A stretch of 64,000 nucleotides of DNA from Bacillota bacterium (GCA_023402845.1 JAEYFP010000016.1:124001-188000); one strand, 5' to 3'; counted from the first letter of the stretch, positions 26,740-35,306 are shown. Numbers and translations are program-made. The notes: generated from the sequence alone by a model not told the origin.

Positions 26740-26778
26740 ACAAATCACCCATGGATAGTATTTGTAGCCGCAGACTTC

Positions 26779-27471
26779 CTAGTCTGGTAATTGCGACCTC
26801 AATTGCCGAATACTATCTTGTCTGGGTTCTATTTCAAAAATCATCTTTTTATTTGTTTTTGGATGAAAAAATTCCAAATAATACGCACATAGCGCAATTT
26901 CATAGGAATTCCGGCTGCTGCTGTTTTCAGGCTCTCCATATTTTGTATCGTTGAGAATAGGGTGTCCGATATTTGCCAATTGTACTCTAATCTGATGAAA
27001 TCTTCCTGTTAATAAATGAATTTTTAAAAGGCTTCTGTCCGCCTTTTCATCCGTCACCACACACTGATAGAGCAGCTCTGCTTTTTTAGCTGCCTGCACC
27101 TGTTTTACCACAACCTGGGCTTTTCCCGACTTTGCATCTTTAATCAGGTAATCTATCAGACGTACTTCTTTTCCCACATCGGGTACGACGCCATTCACGG
27201 CCGCAAAGTAATACTTCTGCATCTGGTTTTGGCTGATCTGTCTGCTCAAAGCGGCAGCAGAAAACGTATTTTTTGCAAAAACAAGAACACCTTCAACAGG
27301 CTGGTCCAAACGATGGACCAGCCCTGCATAAAAATCTCTGTTTCCCTGTGTTTTTAAATAATTCCTGACTTCCCCGATCAAATCCCTTGCACGGATGTCC
27401 GCGGTCTGTGTCGCCATTCCCGCCGGTTTCCTGCAAACGAGGAGCTGTGTGTCTTCAAATAAAATTTCCAT
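26779..27471 (-). CDS. RluA-family pseudouridine synthase
   Basis: A 230-residue enzyme of the RluA fold, converting uridine to pseudouridine in rRNA or tRNA. The catalytic Asp lies in VHRLDQPVEGVLVFAK near residue 57; the usual HRLDRxTSG is altered to Q-P-V-E. The C-terminal LLTGRFHQIRVQLANIGHPI is canonical. No S4 domain is present, so the exact target is unclear. The ATG at 27471 directly follows the rubrerythrin stop, so the two share an mRNA. Confidence 0.88.
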   Translation of the reverse strand: MEILFEDTQLLVCRKPAGMATQTADIRARDLIGEVRNYLKTQGNRDFYAGLVHRLDQPVEGVLVFAKNTFSAAALSRQISQNQMQKYYFAAVNGVVPDVGKEVRLIDYLIKDAKSGKAQVVVKQVQAAKKAELLYQCVVTDEKADRSLLKIHLLTGRFHQIRVQLANIGHPILNDTKYGEPENSSSRNSYEIALCAYYLEFFHPKTNKKMIFEIEPRQDSIRQLRSQLPD

Positions 27472-28008
27472 TTAGTAGTTTTCTGCCTTGCGTTCAAAAT
27501 AAGCCTTCGGATGTGCGCATACCGGGCATACTTCCGGCGCATTAATACCGTCATGTACGTAACCGCAGTTACGGCACTTCCAGCCAAGCGGCGCATCACC
27601 CTTAAATGTCTTATCATTCTTCATGCTATCCAGAAGCTTTAAGTATCTTTTTTCATGTGCTGCCTCTACCCTTGCCACGCCTTCAAACTTCACGGCGAGC
27701 TCCTTGAAGCCCTCTTCCCTTGCTTCTCTGGCCATCCGCACATACATGCTCGTCCATTCTTCATTCTCACCCGCTGCCGCATCTACAAGATTTTCCTCCT
27801 GGCCGCCGATTCCATGAAACTCCTTGAACCACATTTTTGCATGTTCTTTTTCCTGATCCGCTGTCTCTAAATACAGTGCCGCAAGCTGCTCATAACCGGC
27901 CTTCTTTGCGGCAGATGCATAAAAAGTATATTTATTTCTTGCCTGAGATTCTCCTGCAAATGCTTCCTTTAAGTTCTGCTCTGTTTTAGTTCCTTCATAT
28001 TTTGACAT
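27472..28008 (-). CDS. Rubrerythrin
   Basis: A 178-residue non-haem iron protein reducing hydrogen peroxide in anaerobes. A ferritin-like diiron four-helix domain with ExxH-type ligands (about 1-140; AGESQARNKY, DQEKEHAKMW, EAAHEKRY) precedes a rubredoxin-like domain with CRNCGYVH and CPVCAHPK. The ATG at 28008 follows GGAGG by 8 bases; the ORF's TTG start at 28023 would include the ribosome site. It lies 37 bases downstream of the reverse rubrerythrin and in the same direction as perR, fitting an oxidative-stress operon. Confidence 0.94.
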   Translation of the reverse strand: MSKYEGTKTEQNLKEAFAGESQARNKYTFYASAAKKAGYEQLAALYLETADQEKEHAKMWFKEFHGIGGQEENLVDAAAGENEEWTSMYVRMAREAREEGFKELAVKFEGVARVEAAHEKRYLKLLDSMKNDKTFKGDAPLGWKCRNCGYVHDGINAPEVCPVCAHPKAYFERKAENY

Positions 28009-28045
28009 ACTTTTTTCCTCCAAATTGATTTTCTATCTGAATTGA

Positions 28046-28585
28046 TTAACCAAAATATCTTTCAAGCAAACCTTTGAATGCTTTTCCGTGGCGAGCTTCA
28101 TCGCGTGCCATTTCATGAACGGTATCATGAATTGCATCAAGATTCTGTTCCTTCGCGCGCTTAGCAAGATCAAACTTACCGGCTGTCGCTCCGTTTTCTG
28201 CCTCTACTCTCATCTCAAGATTCTTCTTTGTGCTGTCAGTCACAACTTCGCCTAACAGTTCCGCAAATTTTGCGGCATGCTCTGCCTCTTCATGAGCTGC
28301 TTTCTCCCAGTATAAACCAATTTCCGGATATCCTTCTCTATGGGCAACTCTTGCCATTGCAAGATACATTCCTACTTCCGTGCATTCTCCTGTAAAATTC
28401 ATTCTCAAGTCATTGATGATATCCTCGCTGACTCCCTTTGCAACACCTACCACATGCTCTGCAGCCCACTGCATTTCTCCTGACTGTGCCGTAAACTTAA
28501 ATGCAGGTGCCTTACACTGCGGACAAAATTCCGGTGCCGCATCCCCTTCATGAACATAACCACATACCTGACATACAAACTTCAT
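28046..28585 (-). CDS. Reverse-type rubrerythrin (NADH peroxidase-like)
   Basis: A 179-residue rubrerythrin with inverted domain order: an N-terminal rubredoxin domain (CQVCGYVH, CPQCKAPAF; residues 1-40) followed by the diiron four-helix domain (about 50-175; GECTEVGMYL, HEEAEHAAKF, ARDEARHGKAF). Reverse rubrerythrins of clostridia are abundant H2O2/O2 reductases induced on air exposure. It lies 33 bases downstream of perR and upstream of the second rubrerythrin, so PerR control is expected. Start ATG with AGG-type site. Confidence 0.93.
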   Translation of the reverse strand: MKFVCQVCGYVHEGDAAPEFCPQCKAPAFKFTAQSGEMQWAAEHVVGVAKGVSEDIINDLRMNFTGECTEVGMYLAMARVAHREGYPEIGLYWEKAAHEEAEHAAKFAELLGEVVTDSTKKNLEMRVEAENGATAGKFDLAKRAKEQNLDAIHDTVHEMARDEARHGKAFKGLLERYFG

Positions 28586-28618
28586 AACCTTTGCTCTCCT
28601 TTTCTTTGAATTTCATTT

Positions 28619-29017
28619 TTAATCATGTGTCTGGGATTTTTTAATACAGTCTTTACACAGTCCGTAAAAATGAGCATTATGCCCATCTATCCGACCCGAA
28701 AAATTAGTTCCCGCCGTCTCATTGATACCGTCAAGATCTGTCATATCCAAATCCATAACGCAATGACAGGCTGTACAGACAAAATGATAATGCAGCTTCG
28801 TATTTCCGTCGAAATGATCGGCACCGTCTCCCAGATTCAGCTTCATGATTTCACCAATATCAGAAAGCAGCGTAAGATTCCTGTATACAGTGCCCAGACT
28901 GATATTGGGAAATTCTTCTCTGACATTCATATACACGACATCTGCTGTTGGATGATCGTTTCTTGTCATTAAAAACTCTTTAATAGCTTCCCTCTGTCTG
29001 CTGTATTTAAGATTCAC
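28619..29017 (-). CDS. perR: PerR-like Fur-family repressor
   Basis: A 132-residue Fur-family regulator. The winged helix includes HPTADVVY and SLGTVYRNL. Structural-zinc cysteines are Cys81, Cys84, Cys121 and Cys124. Likely regulatory-metal ligands are His22, Asp70, His76, His78 and an Asp near 89-91, the PerR arrangement whose histidines are oxidised by H2O2. The gene precedes two rubrerythrins, matching peroxide sensing better than iron uptake. The start is GTG at 29017 after GGAGGTGTAAT. An operator-like palindrome overlaps its promoter, implying autoregulation. Confidence 0.9.
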   Translation of the reverse strand: MNLKYSRQREAIKEFLMTRNDHPTADVVYMNVREEFPNISLGTVYRNLTLLSDIGEIMKLNLGDGADHFDGNTKLHYHFVCTACHCVMDLDMTDLDGINETAGTNFSGRIDGHNAHFYGLCKDCIKKSQTHD

Positions 29018-29054
29018 ATTACACCTCCTTAATATTAGTAACTGTTACTATTTT

Positions 29055-29100
29055 ATTATAATTGTTTATTATCAGATGTCAATAGATAATCATTATTTTA
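29055..29100 (-). promoter_or_regulatory. perR promoter with PerR/Fur-box-like operators
   Basis: On the minus strand a perfect TTGACA (29082-29077) and TATAAT (29060-29055) are 16 bases apart. TTATAATTGTTTATTA at 29056-29071 resembles the PerR box, and GATAATCATTAT at 29085-29096 resembles a Fur-type palindrome half. The boxes overlap the promoter. Confidence 0.65.
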
Positions 29101-29155
29101 TAATTTTTTTATAATTTTTTAGACTAATTATAGGTACGGATTCCTATAAATATGC

Positions 29156-29161
29156 TATACT
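29156..29161 (+). promoter_or_regulatory. -10 element of the two-component operon
   Basis: TATACT at 29156-29161 lies about 70 bases upstream of the kinase ATG at 29230; no convincing -35 was seen. It rules out the longest ORF start at 29152. Confidence 0.4.
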
Positions 29162-29229
29162 TGAAATGTCTCATCTGCCGCGCCCATCTTTGTTTTGGCC
29201 GGTATGCCATGAATCACGAGGAATCATTT

Positions 29230-30720
29230 ATGAAATTAAAAACCCGGCTGACGCTTACCGCGTTTGTAACCGTAATTCTGCCTTTGGTTTTGACTGCCTG
29301 CGCTTTTATTATTTTAAGCATATATCAGCTCAAATTTATCTATAAAAATTACGGAATTGAAACAGAATATAACTATGAAGTACTCACGAATTCTGTGCAG
29401 GCCTTCAGCAGGCTGACACGGACGTCATACAATACGCTCCGGCAAATTGCCGGCAGCGATCCCGACCGGTTACAGGATATCAGATTCCTTTCAGAATTTA
29501 ATGAAAAGCTTTCTTCCAAATCCTCTTACCTTATCCTGCAGGCAGGTGATGATTTCTATTATATGGGCAATGAGGAGGACAGTACGGAATTTCTAAAGAA
29601 GCTGCCCGGCTTTGGCAGCGGTGACGTTGAAAACGATACAAGAGATTATTATTTCGGAGAGGAGCAGCGTCTCGTCAAAAAAGTGGATATTACCTTTTCC
29701 GACGGCTCTATGGGAATTGCCTATATTATTACAAAGCTTTCCACGCTTACGCCTTCCTCCTATGTTGTCAACTTTGTCATCGCAGTGACTGCCATTTTGA
29801 TTATCACGAGCATTTTTACAACAAGAGAAACCTACAGAAGTGTTGTAAAACCCGTTCGAAAGCTCAGCGAGGCAATGCAGAATATTTCCGAAGGAAATCT
29901 GGATTTTTCCATCGCTACCGAGGGCAAGGATGAATTTTGCCTGCTCTGCAACAATTTTGACGAGATGAGAAAACGCCTGAAGGACTCCACCGAGACGAAG
30001 GTTCGCTATGATACGGAAAACAGGGAATTGATCAGCAATATTTCCCACGATTTGAAAACACCGATCACGGCCATCAAGGGCTACGTCGAAGGCATTATGG
30101 ACGGTGTCGCCGATACGCCCGAAAAAATGGATCGGTATATCAAAACGATTTATAATAAAGCTAACGAAATGGATCGGCTCATCAATGAGCTGACACTTTA
30201 TTCAAAAATTGATACGAACCGCATTCCGTATAATTTTCATCGGATTAATGTCAGCGATTACTTCAATGACTGTATCGAAGAAATCGGACTGGATCTGGAA
30301 TCCAAGAATATTACGCTCAACTACAGCAATTATGTAGACAGTTCAACCCGAATTATCGCAGATCCCGAGCAGCTCCGGCGTGTTGTCGGAAATATTATCG
30401 GAAATTCGGTTAAATATATGGATAAGCCGGACGGCAGCATTGAAATCCGCATCAACGATAACAGCGATTCGATTCAAGTCGAAATTGAGGACAACGGAAA
30501 AGGAATTGCACAGAAAGATCTGCTGAATATCTTTGACCGGTTCTTTCGGACAGATGCCTCCCGAAATTCCTCACAGGGCGGAAGCGGCATCGGGCTCTCC
30601 ATCGTAAAGAAAATTATTGAGGATCACGGCGGCTATATCTGGGCGACAAGTAAGGAAGGCGCCGGAACCACAATTCATTTTGTTCTAAGAAAATATCAGG
30701 AGGTACTGGAAAATGAGTAA
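29230..30720 (+). CDS. Sensor histidine kinase (HAMP type)
   Basis: A 496-residue membrane kinase. Two TM helices (about 8-30 and 180-202) bracket an extracytoplasmic sensor domain of about 150 residues, followed by HAMP, the DHp domain with ISHDLKTPI (phosphoryl-accepting His) and a HATPase domain with N-box GNIIGNSVKY, DNGKGI and GGSGIGLSIV. All catalytic motifs are intact. The ATG at 29230 has GAGGAATC upstream and lies beyond the predicted -10. It overlaps the response regulator by 8 bases. The stimulus is unknown; it is divergent from perR, and the shared intergenic region holds PerR-like sites. Confidence 0.92.
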   Translation: MKLKTRLTLTAFVTVILPLVLTACAFIILSIYQLKFIYKNYGIETEYNYEVLTNSVQAFSRLTRTSYNTLRQIAGSDPDRLQDIRFLSEFNEKLSSKSSYLILQAGDDFYYMGNEEDSTEFLKKLPGFGSGDVENDTRDYYFGEEQRLVKKVDITFSDGSMGIAYIITKLSTLTPSSYVVNFVIAVTAILIITSIFTTRETYRSVVKPVRKLSEAMQNISEGNLDFSIATEGKDEFCLLCNNFDEMRKRLKDSTETKVRYDTENRELISNISHDLKTPITAIKGYVEGIMDGVADTPEKMDRYIKTIYNKANEMDRLINELTLYSKIDTNRIPYNFHRINVSDYFNDCIEEIGLDLESKNITLNYSNYVDSSTRIIADPEQLRRVVGNIIGNSVKYMDKPDGSIEIRINDNSDSIQVEIEDNGKGIAQKDLLNIFDRFFRTDASRNSSQGGSGIGLSIVKKIIEDHGGYIWATSKEGAGTTIHFVLRKYQEVLENE

Positions 30721-31402
30721 AATACTTATTGTTGAGGATGAGGAAGCAATCGCAGAACTTGAAAAAGATTATCTGGAGCTTTCCGGTTTTGAAGTGGAAA
30801 TAGAAAACAGCGGCGATTCAGGCCTGGCAAAAGCCATGGGGGAGGAATTTGACTTATTTATCCTCGACTTGATGCTTCCGAAGGTTGACGGCTTTGAAAT
30901 CTGCAGGCAGATCAGAAAAACAAAGAACACACCGATCATTATGGTTTCCGCAAAAAAGGACGATATCGACAAAATCAGGGGATTAGGGCTGGGTGCCGAC
31001 GATTACATGACAAAGCCCTTCAGTCCGAGTGAGCTGGTAGCCCGCGTGAAAGCACACCTTGCCAGATATGAACGTCTGATAGGCAGTAATGCAAATACCA
31101 ACGAAATTATCGAAATCCGCGGCTTGAAAATCGACAAGACCGCTCGCCGCGTCTATGTAGACGGTGAGGAAAAGGCCTTTACGACTAAAGAATTTGATTT
31201 ACTTACCTTCATGGCGCAAAATCCGAATCATGTATTCACAAAAGAGGAGCTGTTCCGTAAAATCTGGGATATGGATTCAATCGGTGATATCGCAACAGTC
31301 ACTGTGCACATTAAGAAGATCAGGGAAAAAATAGAGTTTGATACCGCAAAGCCTCAGTATATCGAAACAATTTGGGGCGTCGGGTATCGATTTAAAGTAT
31401 AA
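30713..31402 (+). CDS. OmpR/PhoB-family response regulator
   Basis: A 229-residue regulator. The receiver domain (1-120) has acidic pocket residues in EDEEA, phosphoacceptor Asp in FILDLMLP, and the conserved Lys in TKPFSPSEL. The C-terminal winged helix (about 130-228; TTKEFDLLTFMAQNP, TVTVHIKKIREKIE, IWGVGYRF) binds DNA. GGAGG lies within the end of the kinase gene and the two genes overlap by 8 bases, so they are a cognate pair. Targets are not visible. Confidence 0.95.
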   Translation: MSKILIVEDEEAIAELEKDYLELSGFEVEIENSGDSGLAKAMGEEFDLFILDLMLPKVDGFEICRQIRKTKNTPIIMVSAKKDDIDKIRGLGLGADDYMTKPFSPSELVARVKAHLARYERLIGSNANTNEIIEIRGLKIDKTARRVYVDGEEKAFTTKEFDLLTFMAQNPNHVFTKEELFRKIWDMDSIGDIATVTVHIKKIREKIEFDTAKPQYIETIWGVGYRFKV

Positions 31403-31427
31403 TGGTACAAAGTCAATCTCATGCTAT

Positions 31428-31470
31428 ATGGGCAAGTCCTTTTTTAAAAAAGAACTTGCCCATTCTTTTA
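31428..31470. terminator. Terminator between response regulator and pgi
   Basis: ATGGGCAAGT (31428-31437) pairs with ACTTGCCCAT (31454-31463) around a T/A-rich centre that extends the stem. TCTTTTAATT follows on the plus strand, and the convergent pgi gene starts terminating here too. Confidence 0.8.
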
Positions 31471-31473
31471 ATT

Positions 31474-32823
31474 CTATAATCTCTTTAATAACTGCTCTCT
31501 TGCTTCTTCATAGCCCGGCTTCCCTAACAAAGCAAACATATTCTTCTTGTAGCTCTCCACTCCCGGCTGATTAAACGGATTCACTCCGAGCACATAGCCG
31601 CTCACACCGCATGCAAATTCAAAGAAATAGAAAAGCTGACCCAAATAATATTCGTTCACTTCGGGAATACGGATGACCGTATTAGGTACATCGCCGTCCG
31701 TATGTGCAAGGATTGTTCCGTTCATCGCACTTTTATTCACAAAGTCCACTGTTTTTCCGGCCAGATAATTCAAACCATCCAAATCGACAGGCTCTTCCCC
31801 GATCATAATTTCCTCTCTGGAGGCCTCAATGTCAAGTACTGTCTCAAACAGGTTCCTGGAACCGTCCTGAATAAACTGTCCCATGGAATGGAGATCTGTC
31901 GTCAGATCAACCGATGCCGGGAAAATGCCCTTCTGATCCTTTCCTTCACTCTCTCCGTAGAGCTGCTTCCACCATTCGGAAATGAAATGAACGCCCGGCT
32001 CATAGTTTGCCATAATTTCAATCTGTTTTCCCTTCCTCAAAAGGATATTTCTCACGGCTGCATACTGAAGCGCATCATTATTCTTAAAATCGGCCTTCAA
32101 TGCCTGCTCACGCCCCGCCTGTGCGCCTTCCATCAGCTTATTGATATCCGCTCCGCTGGCCGCAATAGGAAGCAGACCGACTGCTGTCAAAACGGAAAAA
32201 CGTCCGCCGACATCATCCGGCACAACAAAGCTTTCATAGCCCTCCTCTGTCGCCAGATTTTTCAGCGAACCTCTGGCCTTATCCGTCGTCGCATAAATTC
32301 TCTTTGCCGCCTCAGCCTTACCGTACTTATTTTCCAGCATCTCCTTAAATACGCGGAATGCGATAGCCGGCTCTGTCGTCGTGCCGGATTTGGAAATCAT
32401 ATTAATAGAGAAATCCCTGTCTCCGATCACATCCATCAGATGCCTGATATAGGTGCTGCTGATGCTGTTTCCTACAAAATAGATTTCGGGCGTCTTTCTG
32501 ATCTCTTTGGACACCGCATTATAAAAGCTGTGTCTTAAAAATTCAATTGCCGCCCTGGCACCCAGATATGAACCTCCGATGCCGATTACAAGAAGCACCT
32601 CCGAATCACTTTTTATCTTTTCCGCTGCCTTCAAAATTCTCGCAAACTCTTCCTTATCATAATCTACGGGAAGATCAATCCAGCCCAAAAAATCATTTCC
32701 TGCGCCTGTCTTTGCCACGAGTAATTCTTTCGCATCTCCTACAAGTTTTCCCATCAGCTCAATTTCCTGCTCACTGATAAAGGAGGACGCCTTGCTATAA
32801 TCATAAGTTACTTTGCTGCTCAT
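31474..32823 (-). CDS. pgi: Glucose-6-phosphate isomerase
   Basis: A 449-residue glycolytic isomerase interconverting glucose-6-phosphate and fructose-6-phosphate. Signatures include VIGIGGSYLGARA, the SKSGTTTEPA phosphate-binding loop, GGRFSVLTAVGLLP and the C-terminal GVNPFNQPGVESYKK containing the catalytic Lys. Length is typical of the Firmicute form. ATG 32823 is chosen because AAAGGAG precedes it; the ORF extends to 32886 through the promoter region. The upstream minus strand has TATACT at 32865-32860. Confidence 0.96.
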   Translation of the reverse strand: MSSKVTYDYSKASSFISEQEIELMGKLVGDAKELLVAKTGAGNDFLGWIDLPVDYDKEEFARILKAAEKIKSDSEVLLVIGIGGSYLGARAAIEFLRHSFYNAVSKEIRKTPEIYFVGNSISSTYIRHLMDVIGDRDFSINMISKSGTTTEPAIAFRVFKEMLENKYGKAEAAKRIYATTDKARGSLKNLATEEGYESFVVPDDVGGRFSVLTAVGLLPIAASGADINKLMEGAQAGREQALKADFKNNDALQYAAVRNILLRKGKQIEIMANYEPGVHFISEWWKQLYGESEGKDQKGIFPASVDLTTDLHSMGQFIQDGSRNLFETVLDIEASREEIMIGEEPVDLDGLNYLAGKTVDFVNKSAMNGTILAHTDGDVPNTVIRIPEVNEYYLGQLFYFFEFACGVSGYVLGVNPFNQPGVESYKKNMFALLGKPGYEEAREQLLKRL

Positions 32824-32847
32824 CTTATTCGCTCCTTTGCATGATAA

Positions 32848-32865
32848 CTGCGTATGCGCAGTATA
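32848..32865 (-). promoter_or_regulatory. -10 element and palindrome upstream of pgi
   Basis: A minus-strand TATACT (32865-32860) abuts the inverted repeat CTGCG-TATG-CGCAG (32848-32861), which would overlap the transcription start. No clear -35 was seen. The palindrome may be an operator or the start of a 5' hairpin. Confidence 0.35.
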
Positions 32866-32937
32866 CCAGAATTTCCACACAGCCATTTTTGAATCTCATT
32901 GCTGCATACGCATCTAGTTTAGCAAAAGGCATAGTTT

Positions 32938-33276
32938 TTAGCAAGATAAAATTTCGCTGAGAAGCTCTTCGATCAGCTTATCATCTTCTATCCGTTCTGT
33001 TTTAGTTACACTTTTTTCCTCTTCCAACGGAGTCAGCAGCATATGGAGCTCCTCCTCCGAAAGAATGGACGCCCGAGGCACGTGATTTGCCTCTATCGCA
33101 CTGGAGACTGCCATACCATGTACAGACAGCTTCTTATCGATATATTTATATAAAAGTCTTTCTTTTCTTCTCATTTCGTGCGTAAAATAAATAATGAGAA
33201 ACGCCTGGCAAAAAAACAGCAAAATTCCGTATAGATACCCCTGATTGCTTACAACCATGTCCAATATTGCTCTCAT
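32938..33276 (-). CDS. Hypothetical single-TM protein
   Basis: A 112-residue protein I do not recognise. One TM helix lies at about residues 13-32, followed by a basic segment (EMRRKERLLYKY) and an acidic C-terminal tail (LEEEKS, DDKLIEELLSEIL). The distribution predicts a short outside N-terminus and a cytoplasmic tail. GAGGGG precedes the ATG. It lies between pgi and the divergent murG gene and appears monocistronic. No function is proposed. Confidence 0.7.
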   Translation of the reverse strand: MRAILDMVVSNQGYLYGILLFFCQAFLIIYFTHEMRRKERLLYKYIDKKLSVHGMAVSSAIEANHVPRASILSEEELHMLLTPLEEEKSVTKTERIEDDKLIEELLSEILSC

Positions 33277-33479
33277 TGTTCAACCCCTCCTGTTGATTAT
33301 CTGACATTAGCATGTAATGGATTCTTATACGAGTCAGTATACCGCTGTTATTGCGCGAAAAACCTCGAAACGCGGAGACTCTTCCAATTATTTTTCAAAT
33401 ATGTTATACTTTGCGCATAGTATTTTTTTTACAGGGAAAACTGTAGGAATTTCCTATTTAAAAAGGAGCATCAAAATCC

Positions 33480-34547
33480 ATGAAGCGAATTGTTCTTACG
33501 GGCGGCGGTACGGCCGGACATGTCACGCCCAATATCGCCCTGCTTCCGCTACTAAAAGAAAAAGGGTATGAAATCCATTATATCGGTTCTTATGAAGGAA
33601 TCGAAAAATCTTTGATCGGTGACTATGGAATTCCCTATCACGGTATTTCTTCGGGAAAGCTCCGCAGATATTTTGATGTAAAAAACTTTACGGACCCGTT
33701 TCGTGTGATAAAAGGTTTTTCAGAAGCGAATAAACTAATGATGGAATTAAAGCCGTCCATTGTCTTTTCAAAGGGCGGTTTTGTGTCGGTTCCCGTTGTC
33801 ATTGCGGCCAAAAAAAATAAAATACCTGCCATTCTCCACGAATCCGATATGACACCGGGGCTTGCAAACAGGCTTTGTCTGTCGTCCGCCGCAAAGATAT
33901 GCTGCAACTTTCCGGAGACACTCAAGCAGCTTCCCGCAGAAAAGGCTATTTTATCCGGTTCTCCGATCAGAAAAGAGCTTCTGGAAGGAAATAAAATAAA
34001 AGCGCTTGATTTTTGCGGTTTTACCGCAAACAAGCCCGTCCTGCTCGTTATGGGCGGCAGTCTTGGCGCCGCGGCGGTCAATCAGGCCGTCCGAGCAATC
34101 CTTCCAAAACTGCTCGGTGAATTTCAGATTGTCCATCTGTGTGGTAAGGGAAAAACAGATTCTAGCCTTAACCATATGGACGGCTACAGGCAATTTGATT
34201 ATATCAAAGAGGAATTAAAGGATTTGCTGGCACTTGCCGATCTCGTCATTTCAAGAGCCGGTGCTAACGCAATCTGTGAGCTTGCTGCGCTGAAAAAGCC
34301 GAATCTCCTGATTCCGCTTCCGTCAGGAAACAGCCGCGGCGATCAGCTGTTGAATGCCCGTTCGTTTGAAAAACAGGGCTTCTCGCTCGTATTAGAGGAA
34401 GAAACCCTGACCGATGAGCTGCTTTTATCTGCTGTTCGTCTGCTCTACGAACGGCGTACCGACTTTATTGCCCAGATGGAAAAAAGCCCGCAGAAGGATG
34501 CGATCTCTACAATTATACAACTTATAGAAGAAACGGTAATTGGTTAA
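33480..34547 (+). CDS. murG: UDP-GlcNAc--lipid I N-acetylglucosaminyltransferase (MurG)
   Basis: A 355-residue GT28-family enzyme that adds GlcNAc to lipid I on the inner membrane face to form lipid II. The N-terminal glycine-rich loop GGGTAGHVTPNI, the HESDMTPGLANR segment and the C-terminal donor-binding region (MGGSLGAAAVN, SRAGANAICEL) are intact. GGAG lies 11 bases before the ATG. A TATACT -10-like element is seen near 33405. Unlike in many bacteria it lies outside a dcw cluster and is probably monocistronic; a second murG elsewhere cannot be excluded. Confidence 0.92.
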   Translation: MKRIVLTGGGTAGHVTPNIALLPLLKEKGYEIHYIGSYEGIEKSLIGDYGIPYHGISSGKLRRYFDVKNFTDPFRVIKGFSEANKLMMELKPSIVFSKGGFVSVPVVIAAKKNKIPAILHESDMTPGLANRLCLSSAAKICCNFPETLKQLPAEKAILSGSPIRKELLEGNKIKALDFCGFTANKPVLLVMGGSLGAAAVNQAVRAILPKLLGEFQIVHLCGKGKTDSSLNHMDGYRQFDYIKEELKDLLALADLVISRAGANAICELAALKKPNLLIPLPSGNSRGDQLLNARSFEKQGFSLVLEEETLTDELLLSAVRLLYERRTDFIAQMEKSPQKDAISTIIQLIEETVIG

Positions 34548-34566
34548 GAGCTTTTCTTAACCAATT
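34538..34566. terminator. Bidirectional terminator formed by both gene ends
   Basis: AATTGGTTAAGA (34538-34549) and TCTTAACCAATT (34555-34566) are exact complements with a 5-base loop. The stem includes the stop codons of convergent murG and the HIT gene. A T-rich tract follows on the plus strand. Confidence 0.85.
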
Positions 34567-34967
34567 ATTTTATTTTGAATTGCTTCGAGCTCCTCTGCGT
34601 CCGGCGAGGTTGGATTCCATCCGATTTTCTGATTATCATCCGCATATCTCGGAATCAGATGCATATGAAAATGAAAAACAGTCTGTCCTGCTGTTTCACC
34701 ATTATTCTGAACAATATTAAAGCCATCACAGCCAAGCTTCTCTTTCATTTGTGCGGCAATCCGTTTTGCGAGCTTCATCACCTTTCCCGCCATTTCCTCA
34801 TCCAACTCATAAAGATCTGCATAATGTGCCTTCGGAAGCAGCAGCGCATGTCCCTTGGTTGCCGGTGAGACATCAAGAATCACCCGAAAATCATCATCCT
34901 CATAAATAGTCTTAGACGGAATTTCACCGTTCGAAATTTCACAAAAAATACAGTCATTTTTTATCAT
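34557..34967 (-). CDS. HIT-family nucleotide hydrolase/transferase
   Basis: A 136-residue histidine-triad protein. The catalytic HxHxHxx motif is present as FHFHMHLIPRY near residues 95-105, and the N-terminal CIFCEISNGEIP carries a CxxC-type zinc-binding pair typical of bacterial HIT proteins. HIT enzymes hydrolyse purine nucleoside phosphoramidates or dinucleotide polyphosphates. GGGAGAT precedes the ATG. Monocistronic, with its 3' end inside the shared terminator. Confidence 0.93.
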   Translation of the reverse strand: MIKNDCIFCEISNGEIPSKTIYEDDDFRVILDVSPATKGHALLLPKAHYADLYELDEEMAGKVMKLAKRIAAQMKEKLGCDGFNIVQNNGETAGQTVFHFHMHLIPRYADDNQKIGWNPTSPDAEELEAIQNKIIG

Positions 34968-35090
34968 TTTTTAACATCTCCCTCGACAAATTTTTCGTTT
35001 TTTTTTATTTAAACCTTGTTAATATATACCTATACATAAAGCATTACGTAATTATAACGAATGAAAGCATCATTCAAAAGGAGGAATTCT

Positions 35091-35306
35091 ATGCTTAGTT
35101 CATATGAACAAAACACATATAAACGTGCAATGCACGACATCATCAACCCGCTTTCCGTGATATACGGCTCATTGTATGTCATTCAGCTGCAGCACCCGGA
35201 AGTAATGACTTATAAATACTGGAGTGAAACGATGGAGGATTTGGAAGCCCTGAAGTCTCTGCTCGCCAGCTACAGCTATTCTTCCGAACCAAAGTCAAAT
35301 ACCTGA
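35091..35306 (+). CDS. Small orphan H-box-like (HisKA-like) protein
   Basis: A 71-residue protein beginning at ATG 35091, six bases after GGAGG. The segment MHDIINPLSVIYGSL resembles the H-box of histidine kinase dimerisation domains (H-D/E-x-x-N-P-L), and a second helix (WSETMEDLEALKSLL) would complete a helical hairpin. No sensor or ATPase domain follows. It could be a free-standing phosphotransfer or dimerisation module, or a kinase inhibitor such as KipI-like or Sda-like proteins, but this is inference. Its last 31 bases overlap the convergent flavodoxin/SCP2 gene. Confidence 0.6.
   Translation: MLSSYEQNTYKRAMHDIINPLSVIYGSLYVIQLQHPEVMTYKYWSETMEDLEALKSLLASYSYSSEPKSNT

Noticed and set aside
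29152..29229. Kinase start at 29152
   Set aside because: It would begin upstream of the -10 element at 29156-29161; GAGG supports 29230.
31702..32538. 278-codon plus-strand frame opposite pgi
   Set aside because: Antisense to the clear pgi gene; no motif, no start signal.
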